DNA of 64,000 bases from Pseudomonas syringae (GTDB lineage Bacteria > Pseudomonadota > Gammaproteobacteria > Pseudomonadales > Pseudomonadaceae): contig NZ_WKEQ01000026.1 of the NCBI RefSeq assembly GCF_021605415.1, forward strand, positions 17,292 to 81,291, read 5' to 3'. Below the pieces are notes generated by a model. It was not told the origin of the DNA, searched no databases, and saw nothing but the letters and a program-made list of their open reading frames with translations. The translations under genes and the position numbers were made by a program. Positions 1-9,057 of this stretch are shown here, in pieces. Positions within the stretch are counted from its first letter, which is position 1. Every line of letters starts with the position of its first letter.

Positions 1-1866
1 CGCACTGACGACATGGACGCCGGCCTCGCAGCCCTGTTGCCGCGTCTGGAAAAAGCCGTGCTCGACTCGGAGCAGCGGCGCGAAACCCGCATCAATCAGG
101 TCAGCACCGCGCTCACCGCGCTGGTCAGCCAACTGCAAGCCCTGCCGTTGCCCCGAGACGTCAGCCAGCCGCTGAAGAAATTCGCCAAGCAACTGGACAG
201 TCGCGTCAGCCAGGCGCGAGAAATGCCGCTGCTGCTCAGCGAACTGAGCGGCCTGCAAGGCAGAGCTCTCAGCCAATTGGACGCGCCGACCGAAGCAGAG
301 CGGCCCGGGTTGTTTCAGCGCCTGTTTGGCCATCGCGACATCGAGGAAGTGCCCGCGCCGCTTGAATTAACGCCCGCTCCTGCACCGCCCCCTATGCCAT
401 TGGCGAATTCGGCGCCAGCTCCAGCGGCCGCCGCAGTTGAAACGGCGGAGGTCGTTGCCGAGGCGTCTTCCAACGCCGCGCAACCGCCAGCGCCGGTGCC
501 TGCAGACGCTGCCCCAGCCATCGAAATTCCGGCCCCACCTGAACGGCCGCCAGAGCCTGACGTCGTCGCGCCCGTCCCACCAAGCCTTGCTCCAGAGTCC
601 GTTTATGACCCGGCGTCAGAGCCCGAACCAGCGTCAGCGGTCGAGCCATTGCTATCCGCGACCAACCCGGACGAGCAGATTGACCCCGGCGATCATCTTG
701 CCCCGCTGATTCTCGATAGCCTGCCGTTGCCCGAACCCATCGCCCAGGCACTCGCCGCCATCGATCCGGAGCAGCCAGAGCACGACATTCTCTACGCCCT
801 GCCCGACTCCCCGGAGCCGTCCTACAGCTCCGTGGCCCAGCACATCGAAGACACGTTGCTCGGCCTGCTGGATGACCTGACCCTGCCCGAGCGTCACCGC
901 CCGCAAGCCGAGGCCATGCGCGACCGGCTGCAAAGTGGCTTGAACTGGTACGAGCTGCTGCCGATCCTCGACGATCTGGCGACGCTGATGCTGGCCATCA
1001 CCGACAGCGGCCAACATGAATTCGAAGTTTATCTAAAGCAACTCAACGAACGCCTCGAAGCATTCCAGAGCAACCTGCAAGCCGCCAGCGCCGGCCACGC
1101 CGACAACAGCTCCGCCGCGCGGGCCATGGACACGCAACTGCGCGAGCAGGTCGATGGCTTGCAAAGCAGCATGCAGGAAGCAGCCGATCTGGACGACCTG
1201 AAACAGGTGCTGGAAAACCACCTTGAAGGCTTGCTTGGCACCATGGATCAGCATCGCCAGCAACGCGATGCCCGGGAAGAGGAAGTGTCGGGGCGCCTCA
1301 AGAGTCTCGCTGAACGCGTGGCGCACATGGAGCAGGAAGCGCTGGGCTATCGCGAGCACCTCGAAGAACAGCGCCAAAAGGCCTTGATCGACCCGCTGAC
1401 CGGCCTGCCCAACCGTGCAGCCTGGAGCGAGCGGCTGGAACACGAAATCACACAATGGCAACAGCATGGCAACACCTTGTGCCTGGCAATGCTCGATCTC
1501 GACCACTTCAAGCGGATCAACGACAACTATGGCCATTTGGCTGGCGACAAGGTGTTGAAAATCATTGCCACCGTGTTGCGCAAAAGACTGCGTGGCACTG
1601 ATTTCATAGCGCGGTTCGGCGGTGAGGAATTCGTTTTGCTATTGGCCAATACGCCGTTGGCCGTGGGCGCCCGATTGCTGGAAACCCTGCGCGCGGCTAT
1701 CGAGGCGTGTCCGTTTCACTTCAAAGGCGAGCGCGTGACGATAACGATTTCGATGGGCCTGACCGCATTCAAGTCCGGGGAACATAGCGATCTGGTGCTG
1801 AAAAGAGCCGATCAGGCGCTGTATCGCGCAAAAAATGGCGGGCGCAATCAAATCGAAATCGACTGA
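1..1866 (+). CDS. dgcH: Diguanylate cyclase, GGDEF domain (5' end outside window)
   Basis: Makes cyclic di-GMP from two GTP. The reading frame is open from base 1, so an N-terminal stretch is missing; the first internal ATG is at 13. The visible protein has a helical start, a long Ala/Pro/Glu-rich low-complexity linker (about residues 105-245), a helical and coiled-coil region, and a C-terminal GGDEF domain beginning near the DPLTGLPNR motif. The signature is GGEEF (about residues 540-544 of the visible part). An RxxD inhibitory site (RGTD) lies exactly five residues before it, so both activity and product feedback look intact. No transmembrane segment is visible. Its neighbours ampDh2 and algB-kinB fit the PAO1 PA5483-PA5487 order, which is why dgcH is proposed. 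The family call is secure; the orthologue name rests on remembered synteny. Confidence 0.88.
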   Translation, partial: RTDDMDAGLAALLPRLEKAVLDSEQRRETRINQVSTALTALVSQLQALPLPRDVSQPLKKFAKQLDSRVSQAREMPLLLSELSGLQGRALSQLDAPTEAERPGLFQRLFGHRDIEEVPAPLELTPAPAPPPMPLANSAPAPAAAAVETAEVVAEASSNAAQPPAPVPADAAPAIEIPAPPERPPEPDVVAPVPPSLAPESVYDPASEPEPASAVEPLLSATNPDEQIDPGDHLAPLILDSLPLPEPIAQALAAIDPEQPEHDILYALPDSPEPSYSSVAQHIEDTLLGLLDDLTLPERHRPQAEAMRDRLQSGLNWYELLPILDDLATLMLAITDSGQHEFEVYLKQLNERLEAFQSNLQAASAGHADNSSAARAMDTQLREQVDGLQSSMQEAADLDDLKQVLENHLEGLLGTMDQHRQQRDAREEEVSGRLKSLAERVAHMEQEALGYREHLEEQRQKALIDPLTGLPNRAAWSERLEHEITQWQQHGNTLCLAMLDLDHFKRINDNYGHLAGDKVLKIIATVLRKRLRGTDFIARFGGEEFVLLLANTPLAVGARLLETLRAAIEACPFHFKGERVTITISMGLTAFKSGEHSDLVLKRADQALYRAKNGGRNQIEID

Positions 1867-1966
1867 TTGCATATGTTCCATTTTGTGTAAATCGGCCTGC
1901 CGGGCATCATGACGCGGGGCAGTACGTTACACTGTTGCATTACTGTCCTGCGTGTTGCCCTTTGCC

Positions 1967-2749
1967 ATGAAATTTTTCGCCCTCCTCGTCTCATCGTTAC
2001 TCTTCCTCGCCGGTTGCGCCAGTGGCCCACGTTTCGACAACAGCCATCCGTCCGTCAATCACGACAGCCGAATCCAGTTCGTGGTCGTGCATTACACCTC
2101 CGCATCGCTTGAGCGTTCGCTGCAACTGCTGACCCATGGCGAAGTCAGCAGTCATTACCTGATCGGCGACGACAAGGGCGCGACTATTTATAAGCTGGTC
2201 GACGAGAACCGCCGGGCCTGGCACGCCGGGGAAAGCGAATGGCAGGGGCGCACCTGGCTGAACTCCAGCTCCATCGGTATCGAAATCGTCAATCCAGGTT
2301 TCAAGGACACCCCCACCGGTCGCTTGTGGTATCCCTACAGCGAAGCCCAGATACAGTCGCTGATTGTCCTGCTCAAGGACATCAGCCAGCGCAATGGCAT
2401 CAGTCCTCGGCACATCATCGGCCACAGTGACATTGCGCCGCTGCGTAAACTCGATCCAGGCCCGCTGTTCCCTTGGAAGCGTCTGGCCAATGAAGGCCTT
2501 GGACTTTGGCCCAACGAACAAGCCGTCGCGCGCCAGCAAATGCTGTTCAACAACGAACTGCCTGGCATCGGCTGGTTCCAGGCGCAACTGGCGCGCCTCG
2601 GTTACGCCACGCCGCAGACCGGTGAACTGGATGTGGCGACCCGCCACGTACTCGCGGCCTTCCAGATGCACTACCGCCCTTCCCGCTTCGATGGCACGCC
2701 GGATGCGCAAACGGCGGCGTTGCTGCTGGTGTTGAATCAGACAAAATAA
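1967..2749 (+). CDS. ampDh2: N-acetylmuramoyl-L-alanine amidase lipoprotein (AmpDh2-like)
   Basis: Cleaves the amide bond between N-acetylmuramic acid and the peptide stem of peptidoglycan, in the periplasm or at the outer membrane. The ATG at 1967 starts a 260-residue protein with a lipoprotein signal peptide and lipobox LAGC (Cys17). An Amidase_2 zinc domain follows, with metal ligands in the VVVHYTS and HSDIAP regions. A C-terminal peptidoglycan-binding helical domain spans about residues 195-255. An upstream in-frame TTG at 1952 would only extend the leader and gives a poorer signal peptide. Length and lipobox agree with P. aeruginosa AmpDh2 rather than the cytoplasmic AmpD. It lies 100 bp after the cyclase gene on the same strand, with no clear terminator between. 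Confidence 0.88.
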   Translation: MKFFALLVSSLLFLAGCASGPRFDNSHPSVNHDSRIQFVVVHYTSASLERSLQLLTHGEVSSHYLIGDDKGATIYKLVDENRRAWHAGESEWQGRTWLNSSSIGIEIVNPGFKDTPTGRLWYPYSEAQIQSLIVLLKDISQRNGISPRHIIGHSDIAPLRKLDPGPLFPWKRLANEGLGLWPNEQAVARQQMLFNNELPGIGWFQAQLARLGYATPQTGELDVATRHVLAAFQMHYRPSRFDGTPDAQTAALLLVLNQTK

Positions 2750-2821
2750 TGACGGCCGCCCGACGGTCAGGGCGAAATCGAAATCAGCAGCTATAACTCA
2801 TTGGTAATTCTTCGGATATCC

Positions 2822-4438
2822 ATGATGGTTGCTACCCGAGAGACACTGCGCAGCCGGTTCTATCGCCCTTGGTTTCTGGCGACGCTGGCGGCTGTCTTGA
2901 GTGCGGCCCTTCTGGTCACAGGCGGCCTGTTCTTCGCCATGCGTCAGGTTGAACAAACCGAAAGCCAGGAAATGAACGCTCAAGGCGAACGCTTCCTTGC
3001 CCGCCTGGAACAGTTGTTCGGTCAATTGCGCGAAAGCCTCGACGACCTTGAAGCACAGCCTCTGCGCAGTTGCGACGACGAAATGATCGCGACCTTGCAG
3101 CAAGTGACCTTCAACTATCGCTTCGTCTACGAAGCCGCGTACATGGACGCCTCACGGCTGTGCTCCAACAGGCCACGACAGGAAGGGCTTTCCGCGAACC
3201 GGGCGCCGGACATCAAAGGCCCGACCTACAGCTATTGGCTGAACACCACCACCGAACCGGATGAAAACCGCGCCGCATTGATGCTCGGGCGCGGCAATTT
3301 TCGCGTGGCGACTTCTCGCGGACATTTGACCGACATGGTCGATCTGTCACCCGGCAGTAGCCTCCTGGTGATTCTTGATCACGGTACGCGAGCCATTCCG
3401 GTGCTCGGCGCCGCTCAGGCATGGCCACCCACAGAGCCTCGTCCGCCGAAAAACACGGACGCGCTGCAAGTCACCCAGAATCGCCTCATCTATCGCATGC
3501 CCACTGACAATCCGCAGTATCAACTGGTGCTGATCACCCCGCGCACCGGCATGCACATTCCAATGGCGTGGTGGTGGCTTTTGCCCCTCAGCCTGATGGT
3601 CGGCGGGTTTGTCGGATTTCTGGTGCTGCTGCTCGTGCGCCAGCGTCAGTCGCTGGACGCCGAACTGCATGGGGCGATACGCCGTGGCGAGTTGCAGGTG
3701 CTGTACCAACCGATCTTCGACCTCGACAGCCGTCATTGCGTCGGCGCCGAAGCCCTTCTCCGCTGGCGTCGGCCGGACGGCACCCTGACCAGTCCCGACC
3801 TGTTCATCCCGCTGGCGGAAAACACCGGGCAGATTCGCCAGATGACCGATTTCGTCCTGCAACGCTTGCTTGAACAGTTAGGCCAGTTGTTGCGAGCCAA
3901 CCCGCATCTATACATCTCGGTGAACCTGGCAGCCTGCGATGTGATGGTGCCGCGAATTGGACAGGTCATCGCTCGATTACTTACCTTGCACCGGGTGGCG
4001 GCGCGGCAGATTGCATTCGAGGTGACCGAGCGGGGATTGATCGACGTGGTGGTGGCCCGAGAGAACCTGCAAGGCTTGCGTGATGTCGGCCATCAAGTGC
4101 TGATCGACGACTTCGGCACTGGCTATTGCAGCCTCGCCTACCTGCAAACCCTGCCGGTGGATTGCCTGAAAATCGACAAAGCGTTCATCGATGCCCTCGG
4201 CCACGACGCTGCCAGCAGTGGCGTTGCGCCGCACATTATCCACATGGCGCAGGCACTGGATCTGAAGGTGATTGCCGAAGGCATCGAACTCGAATCCCAG
4301 GCAGAGTTGTTGAGCAGTGAAGGGGTCAAGTTCGGGCAGGGCTGGCTGTTCGCCCACGCTCTCAGCGCTGTGCAGTTCATTGAACTGATTACCCGGGGAC
4401 GACGGCTGGCCGGACGGCGTCTGGACGACGAAGCCTAA
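2822..4438 (+). CDS. CSS-motif EAL-domain c-di-GMP phosphodiesterase, membrane-bound
   Basis: Predicted to hydrolyse c-di-GMP to pGpG. A first transmembrane helix (about residues 12-38) is followed by a periplasmic CSS-type sensor carrying cysteines near residues 84 and 114. In this family such cysteines form a disulphide that controls activity. A second transmembrane helix lies near 247-272, then the EAL domain. EALLRW near residue 310, the IDDFGTGYCSL loop and the downstream KIDKAFI and AEGIE motifs indicate an active enzyme. No GGDEF domain is present. A TTG at 2801 could add seven residues, but neither start has a good ribosome-binding site. The stop codon overlaps the convergent kinB stop by three bases. 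Confidence 0.85.
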   Translation: MMVATRETLRSRFYRPWFLATLAAVLSAALLVTGGLFFAMRQVEQTESQEMNAQGERFLARLEQLFGQLRESLDDLEAQPLRSCDDEMIATLQQVTFNYRFVYEAAYMDASRLCSNRPRQEGLSANRAPDIKGPTYSYWLNTTTEPDENRAALMLGRGNFRVATSRGHLTDMVDLSPGSSLLVILDHGTRAIPVLGAAQAWPPTEPRPPKNTDALQVTQNRLIYRMPTDNPQYQLVLITPRTGMHIPMAWWWLLPLSLMVGGFVGFLVLLLVRQRQSLDAELHGAIRRGELQVLYQPIFDLDSRHCVGAEALLRWRRPDGTLTSPDLFIPLAENTGQIRQMTDFVLQRLLEQLGQLLRANPHLYISVNLAACDVMVPRIGQVIARLLTLHRVAARQIAFEVTERGLIDVVVARENLQGLRDVGHQVLIDDFGTGYCSLAYLQTLPVDCLKIDKAFIDALGHDAASSGVAPHIIHMAQALDLKVIAEGIELESQAELLSSEGVKFGQGWLFAHALSAVQFIELITRGRRLAGRRLDDEA

Positions 4439-6222
4439 ACCGACAGCGCCATGTAGAACTGCGTGCCCTGCCCCGGCCGCGAATAAACACCCATGCGCCC
4501 GCCATGCAACTGGACGATTTCCTTGCACAGCGCCAGGCCCAGCCCCGCGCCGCCCTTTTTCCTCCCAACCTGGACAAACGGTTCGAAGATCCGCCCCTGC
4601 TGACCGTAGGCAATGCCTTCGCCGTTGTCTTCAACGCTAATGATCACCCGCTCGCCATGTCGCCGCGCCTGCAAACGGATCAAACCGTCACGGGCGGTAT
4701 GGCGCAAGGCATTGTCGATCAGGTTATCCAGCACGCGCTCAAGCTGCGGCTTATCCGCCTGCAAGCGCGGCAACGGTTCTTGGACTTCCACGCGAAGATC
4801 CACGCCCTTCTCCGCCGCCGGGCCGGCGAACCGTGCCTGCGCCTGTTCCAGCAGATCTTCAATGGAGCAAGGCGCCAGTGTCAGTTTCTGCAAGCCGCTC
4901 TGGTAGCGGGAGAAGTTAAGTAAGTCGTTGATGAGTTGCATCAGGCGCAGCATTTCTTCATTGACCGTATCGAGCAGATCCGCTTCGCGCGATTCTTCTG
5001 GAAAATGCGTGCGCTCACGGAACAAGCCGAATGCCATGTGCATGCCAGTGACCGGCGTGCGCAGCTCGTGAGAGGCACGCAATACAAACTCGCTGCGAAC
5101 ACGCTCGAATGCCCGTTGCTCAGTGACGTCATGCAACACCATCACCGCGCCGAGGATGTGTCCCTGGGTGTGGCTGACCGGTGTCAGGCTGAACGTCAGC
5201 ACACGTGATTCACCGTCGACCTCAATGCTCAGATCTTCCGGCGCACGCTCCAGAGAACCGCCGCGCAGCACCAGCTGCAACTGTGCATCCAGCTCCGGAC
5301 GCTCAAGCGCCGTGCCCAGCCCTTGGCCCAGACGTTCGCTGTCCCAGCCCAATTGTCGCTGCGCCACTGGGTTGAGGTGCTCCAGGCGCCCTTCGCGGTC
5401 AATCATCAGCAGGCCGTCGTCAATGCTGTCGAGCACGGCCTGCAAGCGTTGCTGGCCTGCCATGAGTTCGTCGACGTTGGTGGCCTGATGCTCACGCAAG
5501 GCCTCGGCCATCATGCCGAAGCGCCGGGTCAGCTGATTGATTTCCATCGCCGAGGACACCGGCAAAGTCACTTCGAAACTGCCTTGCCCGATGGTGTCCG
5601 CCGCTTTGGCCAATGCCTCGATCGGCGCGCCGAAACGCCGGGCAATCCCGTGCGCCGTAATGAAACCGATGATCAACACCGCGAGACCGACAAACCCGAT
5701 CAGGCCGGCGACCAACAGGGCGCGTGACCGCGCCGCATGTTGCATTGAATTGATGTTGTCCAGCGCATGCTTGTGTTCGGTGATCAGGCCATTGCGCAAA
5801 GTGTTGAAGCGCTCCCTGAGGTTGCTGTCATCGAACGCACTACCCGAACCCTGTGACTCTTCAAAAGCCTGGAGAAACCTCAAATAATCAGCTTTCGCCC
5901 GTTCGAATCCATACGGCCGCCCCTCGTCCTTCTGCTCCTGAGCGATGCCCTCATCAAGCAACGCAAAGTAGTGTTGTCTGGAGGTTTCAAAGGCGACCGG
6001 GTCAGGTTTTTCGGAAAGCATCATGATCAGTTGGTCGCCAAGGGTCTGGCGCAACTTGAGGCCCAGGTCTAGCGTGGCGAAGTTATTGCGGATCAACGCT
6101 TCCTGCGTCCCGGCCATTTGCATCACGCTGACCAGCCCGAGCAGCAGCCCGAGCAATGCCACGGTGATCAACGCCGAAATGCTCAGAAACAACCGAGTCC
6201 GCAACTTCATCGCCAGTTTCAT
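4435..6222 (-). CDS. kinB: Sensor histidine kinase KinB
   Basis: Inner-membrane sensor kinase/phosphatase for AlgB, which in P. aeruginosa controls alginate and virulence traits. I chose the ATG at 6222, giving 595 residues, the length I recall for KinB; the longer reading frame only overlaps algB. Two transmembrane helices near the N-terminus (about 10-33 and 170-192) flank a periplasmic sensor. HAMP and PAS regions follow, then the HisKA box (SHELRTP) and an HATPase domain with N, G1 and G2 boxes (DNLIDNALRHT, VEDNGEGI, GAGLGLAL). It starts 10 bp after the algB stop, so the two genes form an operon. Its stop overlaps that of the convergent phosphodiesterase gene. Confidence 0.93.
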   Translation of the reverse strand: MKLAMKLRTRLFLSISALITVALLGLLLGLVSVMQMAGTQEALIRNNFATLDLGLKLRQTLGDQLIMMLSEKPDPVAFETSRQHYFALLDEGIAQEQKDEGRPYGFERAKADYLRFLQAFEESQGSGSAFDDSNLRERFNTLRNGLITEHKHALDNINSMQHAARSRALLVAGLIGFVGLAVLIIGFITAHGIARRFGAPIEALAKAADTIGQGSFEVTLPVSSAMEINQLTRRFGMMAEALREHQATNVDELMAGQQRLQAVLDSIDDGLLMIDREGRLEHLNPVAQRQLGWDSERLGQGLGTALERPELDAQLQLVLRGGSLERAPEDLSIEVDGESRVLTFSLTPVSHTQGHILGAVMVLHDVTEQRAFERVRSEFVLRASHELRTPVTGMHMAFGLFRERTHFPEESREADLLDTVNEEMLRLMQLINDLLNFSRYQSGLQKLTLAPCSIEDLLEQAQARFAGPAAEKGVDLRVEVQEPLPRLQADKPQLERVLDNLIDNALRHTARDGLIRLQARRHGERVIISVEDNGEGIAYGQQGRIFEPFVQVGRKKGGAGLGLALCKEIVQLHGGRMGVYSRPGQGTQFYMALSV

Positions 6223-6232
6223 CAGCGACCAC

Positions 6233-7579
6233 TCACAAGTTGTACTGCTTGCGCTTGCGATACAGCGTGGAAGCATCGATACCCAGCGTCTTGGCCGCTT
6301 GATCCAGCGTGCCGGCGGTCGCCAATACTGCGCCAATGTGCGCCTTTTCCAGTTCATCCAGGCTCAGGGCCGCGCCGACCCGTGGTGCGTTGTTGGCCGG
6401 TTGTTCGGCCATGCCCAAGTGGCTGATTTCGACTTTTTCCTGTGGGCAGATAATGCTCGCCCGCTCGACTACGTTGCGCAGTTCGCGGATGTTGCCCGGC
6501 CAGCGATAGCCGAGCAGCGCCTCCCGCGCCTCGTCGCTGAAACCTCGCGCCGGACGTGCATACTCTTTGACGAAGCGTGCCAGGAACCGGTCAGCCAGGG
6601 TCAGGATGTCTTCCGCCCGCTCGCGCAGCGGTGGCAGGTGCAACGTGATGACGTTCAGGCGATACAACAAGTCTTCGCGGAAGCGGCCGTCGCGCACCAT
6701 GTCTTCGAGGTTGAGATTGGTGGCAGCGAGGATGCGCACGTCGGCGCGACGGGTCACCGGATCGCCAACCCGTTCGTATTCCTTGTCTTGAATGAATCGG
6801 AGCAACTTTGGCTGCAACGTCAGCGGAAAATCGCCGATCTCGTCGAGAAACAGCGTGCCACCGTCCGCTTGATTGACGCGACCCAAGGTACTTTCGCTGG
6901 CGCCGGTAAACGCGCCGCGACTATGACCGAACAACTCGCTTTCCATCAGCTCGGCGGTCAGCGACGGACAGTTAATGGTGACGCAGGATTTTTTCTCGCG
7001 CTTGCTCCAACCGTGTATCGCCCGCGCCAGCTCGCCTTTACCGGTGCCGGACTCGCCCAGGATCAGGATATTGGCGTCAGTGCTGGCGACCTGGCGCGCC
7101 GTCTCCAGCACCACTTTCATTGCCGGGCTGTGGGAATCGAGACCGTCCTTCGGTTTGCGGATTTCGCCTTCAAGCGCTTCGAGGCGCGCCGAGAGTCTAC
7201 GCACTTCAAGTTGCTTGGCCGTCGCCAGACGCAATTGATCCGGGCTGCACGGCTTGACCAGATAGTCGGCGGCACCAGCCTGGATGGCGTCTACCGCTGT
7301 GTCGACCGCCGAATGGGCGGTGACAATGACCACACGCATCCATGGCGCTTGAATACGCATTTGCGCCAACACATCGAGGCCATTGTCTTCGCCCAGACGC
7401 AAGTCAAGGAAGCACAAGTCGAACACCTGGCGTTGCAGTAGCGCGTCAGCCTGGGCCGCGCTGTTGGCGGTGGCGACGGTATAACCCTCATCTTCCAGGC
7501 AGTAGCGGAAGGTTCGCAGGATGGCGGATTCATCGTCCACCAGCAGAATGCGGCCTTGTTGCTCAGCGGCAGATTCCAT
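6233..7579 (-). CDS. algB: NtrC-type response regulator AlgB
   Basis: Two-component response regulator of the KinB-AlgB pair, 448 residues. The N-terminal receiver domain has the acidic pocket LLVDDE and the phospho-acceptor in the CFLDLRLG stretch. The central AAA+ domain has Walker A GESGTGKGE and the sigma-54 contact loop GAFTGA. The C-terminal Fis-type HTH ends in STLYRKRKQYNL. In P. aeruginosa AlgB activates algD. It is transcribed away from a sigma-54 promoter match at 7930-7945 that faces the opposite way. Confidence 0.94.
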   Translation of the reverse strand: MESAAEQQGRILLVDDESAILRTFRYCLEDEGYTVATANSAAQADALLQRQVFDLCFLDLRLGEDNGLDVLAQMRIQAPWMRVVIVTAHSAVDTAVDAIQAGAADYLVKPCSPDQLRLATAKQLEVRRLSARLEALEGEIRKPKDGLDSHSPAMKVVLETARQVASTDANILILGESGTGKGELARAIHGWSKREKKSCVTINCPSLTAELMESELFGHSRGAFTGASESTLGRVNQADGGTLFLDEIGDFPLTLQPKLLRFIQDKEYERVGDPVTRRADVRILAATNLNLEDMVRDGRFREDLLYRLNVITLHLPPLRERAEDILTLADRFLARFVKEYARPARGFSDEAREALLGYRWPGNIRELRNVVERASIICPQEKVEISHLGMAEQPANNAPRVGAALSLDELEKAHIGAVLATAGTLDQAAKTLGIDASTLYRKRKQYNL

Positions 7580-7929
7580 TTTTCCTACGCTCCATAAGTG
7601 ATTTGTCTTGGTTTAGTCCCGGAATAATCGGGCAAGTTGCATGGTTCATTCTGATCGATTCCGGCTACAGCAGCATAGCTCTCGCCCCTGCCATCAGCTA
7701 ATCAATTGATTTTCTTGGTTTTAACGAGAAGTCACGACGAGCAGGCGAATGCCTGCCTCCCTTTCTGACATCTACCGCCCGTCAGCAATTCAAAAAGAAT
7801 GAAATTTCCTACTCATTTATCGTGCATTACGCACGACGAACAATAGGCCATCGTGCAGGATGCGTCTTACGACGTTTTTTAAAATTTCATAACCTATTGA
7901 TTTATAAACTATTTTTTAATCGAAAAAGC
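7580..7929. other. AT-rich intergenic region between algB and the sigma-54 promoter
   Basis: No coding region is visible. The stretch must hold the algB promoter on the minus strand. It becomes clearly AT-rich towards 7860-7925 and contains the palindrome at 7820-7836, described separately. Confidence 0.6.
7820..7836. promoter_or_regulatory. Inverted repeat, possible activator site
   Basis: TCGTGC and GCACGA form six-base arms around the spacer ATTAC. The first arm motif recurs at 7850. It lies about 110 bp upstream of the sigma-54 promoter match, a usual distance for an enhancer-binding protein site. The protein that would bind is not known; AlgB is an obvious candidate because of position only. 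Confidence 0.4.
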
Positions 7930-7945
7930 TGGCATGCAGGCTGCA
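7930..7945 (+). promoter_or_regulatory. Sigma-54 (RpoN) -24/-12 promoter match
   Basis: TGGCATGCAGGCTGCA matches the consensus TGGCACG-N4-TTGCW at 10 of 12 defined positions. The invariant GG and GC doublets have the required spacing. Transcription would start near 7956, giving a leader of about 54 nt before the ATG at 8010. It would serve the small genes downstream. Confidence 0.6.
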
Positions 7946-8009
7946 ATACCTAGCTCAGCCCGGGCAGATTACATGCTGCCCCAACAAAACAAGCGTGAGG
8001 GAACCCAGG

Positions 8010-8297
8010 ATGACTCGCCAACGTGCCGCCCAAATGCGCATCTCGCCATTGCATATCCAGCAAGCGCTGTTTGGCGTGCTTGCGCTGTTAATCACGTTGA
8101 TCGCCTGTCAGCAGTATTTGCGCTGGGAGCAGAGCCAACAGCCTGAAGCTGCGCTGATCTCGATGCAGCATTCAACCCAGACCCATTTCAGCGCTGTCAG
8201 CAACCGTCAGGCTGAAAACGCCTCCCTGCGCATGATGGATGTCGACCAGACGCAGCCTATGGATGAAATGCCCCGTCAGGAACGCTGGATTTTTTAA
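8010..8297 (+). CDS. Small hypothetical protein, single membrane segment
   Basis: I do not recognise this 95-residue protein. The ATG at 8010 has a purine-rich site just upstream (GAGGGAACCCAGG); a GTG at 7995 would add five residues but overlaps that site. The protein has a basic N-terminus, a hydrophobic helix at about residues 16-36 (rich in Leu, Ile and Ala) and a polar Gln/Met-rich tail. It is probably a small inner-membrane protein with a periplasmic tail. It lies directly after the sigma-54 promoter match, 64 bp before the DUF1328 gene, and may be first in a three-gene transcript with it and the lysozyme inhibitor gene. Confidence 0.6.
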   Translation: MTRQRAAQMRISPLHIQQALFGVLALLITLIACQQYLRWEQSQQPEAALISMQHSTQTHFSAVSNRQAENASLRMMDVDQTQPMDEMPRQERWIF

Positions 8298-8361
8298 CGG
8301 ACATCGGCTCCTGAGTCGGTATCACACGCAATACCTCTAAATAGAAGTAAGGAGAATCACC

Positions 8362-8526
8362 ATGTTGAGTTGGGCTATTACATTCCTGATCATTGCCATC
8401 ATCGCCGCCGTACTGGGCTTCGGTGGTATCGCGGGCACTGCCACGGGTATCGCCAAGATTCTGTTCGTGGTGTTCCTGGTCATGTTCATCGCTTCCTTCT
8501 TCTTTGGCCGTCGCGGCCGAGGTTGA
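8362..8526 (+). CDS. DUF1328 (UPF0391) family small membrane protein
   Basis: A 54-residue protein of two hydrophobic helices joined by a Gly-rich turn (LGFGGIAGTATGIAK) and ending in FFGRRGRG, the hallmark of the DUF1328/UPF0391 family. AAGGAG lies seven bases before the ATG. The function of the family is unknown; members are often linked to envelope stress in Gammaproteobacteria. The next gene starts three bases after the stop, which points to co-translation. Confidence 0.85.
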   Translation: MLSWAITFLIIAIIAAVLGFGGIAGTATGIAKILFVVFLVMFIASFFFGRRGRG

Positions 8527-8528
8527 CC

Positions 8529-8993
8529 ATGATCGCGTTCAAGACACTGGCAGCCGCCCTGCTTCTGGGCGGTAGTGCCATGGCGATGGCGGCCAATGAC
8601 GGTCAGACACGGGTCAATGAGCTGCTCAATGCCGACCCGCAGTACAGGGAAACCTGGCAGGGCGTGGTGAAGAAAGAAGAACGTCTACCGGAATGGGTGA
8701 TGAACCTGTCCGGTGCGCCGGATCAGCAGATGCATGCGGTCACGGAAGACGGCGACGAGTATCTGGTCGGCCCGCTGTGTGAAACGCAGGAAACGTGTCT
8801 CAACCATCGCTTGATTGTCGCCTTCAGCTTCGACAAGAAAGACGCGTACGCCATGCTGGTGGACGTGCCGGAAGGATTACCGGCCGACAAGTCGCCGACG
8901 CGACACGCCACCTACCGGTTCCTCGGCAAGCCCGATCAGGGCATGCAGGATCTGTTGATGGAAACGCTGAAAAAAGATCCAAAGTGGTACTGA
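8529..8993 (+). CDS. ivy: Ivy-family C-type lysozyme inhibitor, periplasmic
   Basis: A 154-residue secreted protein predicted to bind and block C-type lysozyme in the periplasm. A signal peptide ends at about AMA-AND (residues 20-22). The mature part has the Ivy fold pattern, including the six-residue disulphide loop that inserts into the lysozyme active site. Here the loop reads CETQETC instead of the classical CKPHDC spacing, one residue longer and without the key His, so inhibitory activity may be altered. The ATG at 8529 is two bases after the DUF1328 stop. A longer in-frame extension to 8370 only overlaps that gene. Confidence 0.75.
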   Translation: MIAFKTLAAALLLGGSAMAMAANDGQTRVNELLNADPQYRETWQGVVKKEERLPEWVMNLSGAPDQQMHAVTEDGDEYLVGPLCETQETCLNHRLIVAFSFDKKDAYAMLVDVPEGLPADKSPTRHATYRFLGKPDQGMQDLLMETLKKDPKWY

Positions 8994-9057
8994 GTTTTTG
9001 AACGCGGGAGCAGCGCCTTGTTGCTTCCACTGCCCGGCCCGAAGAGGACCGGCGCAT

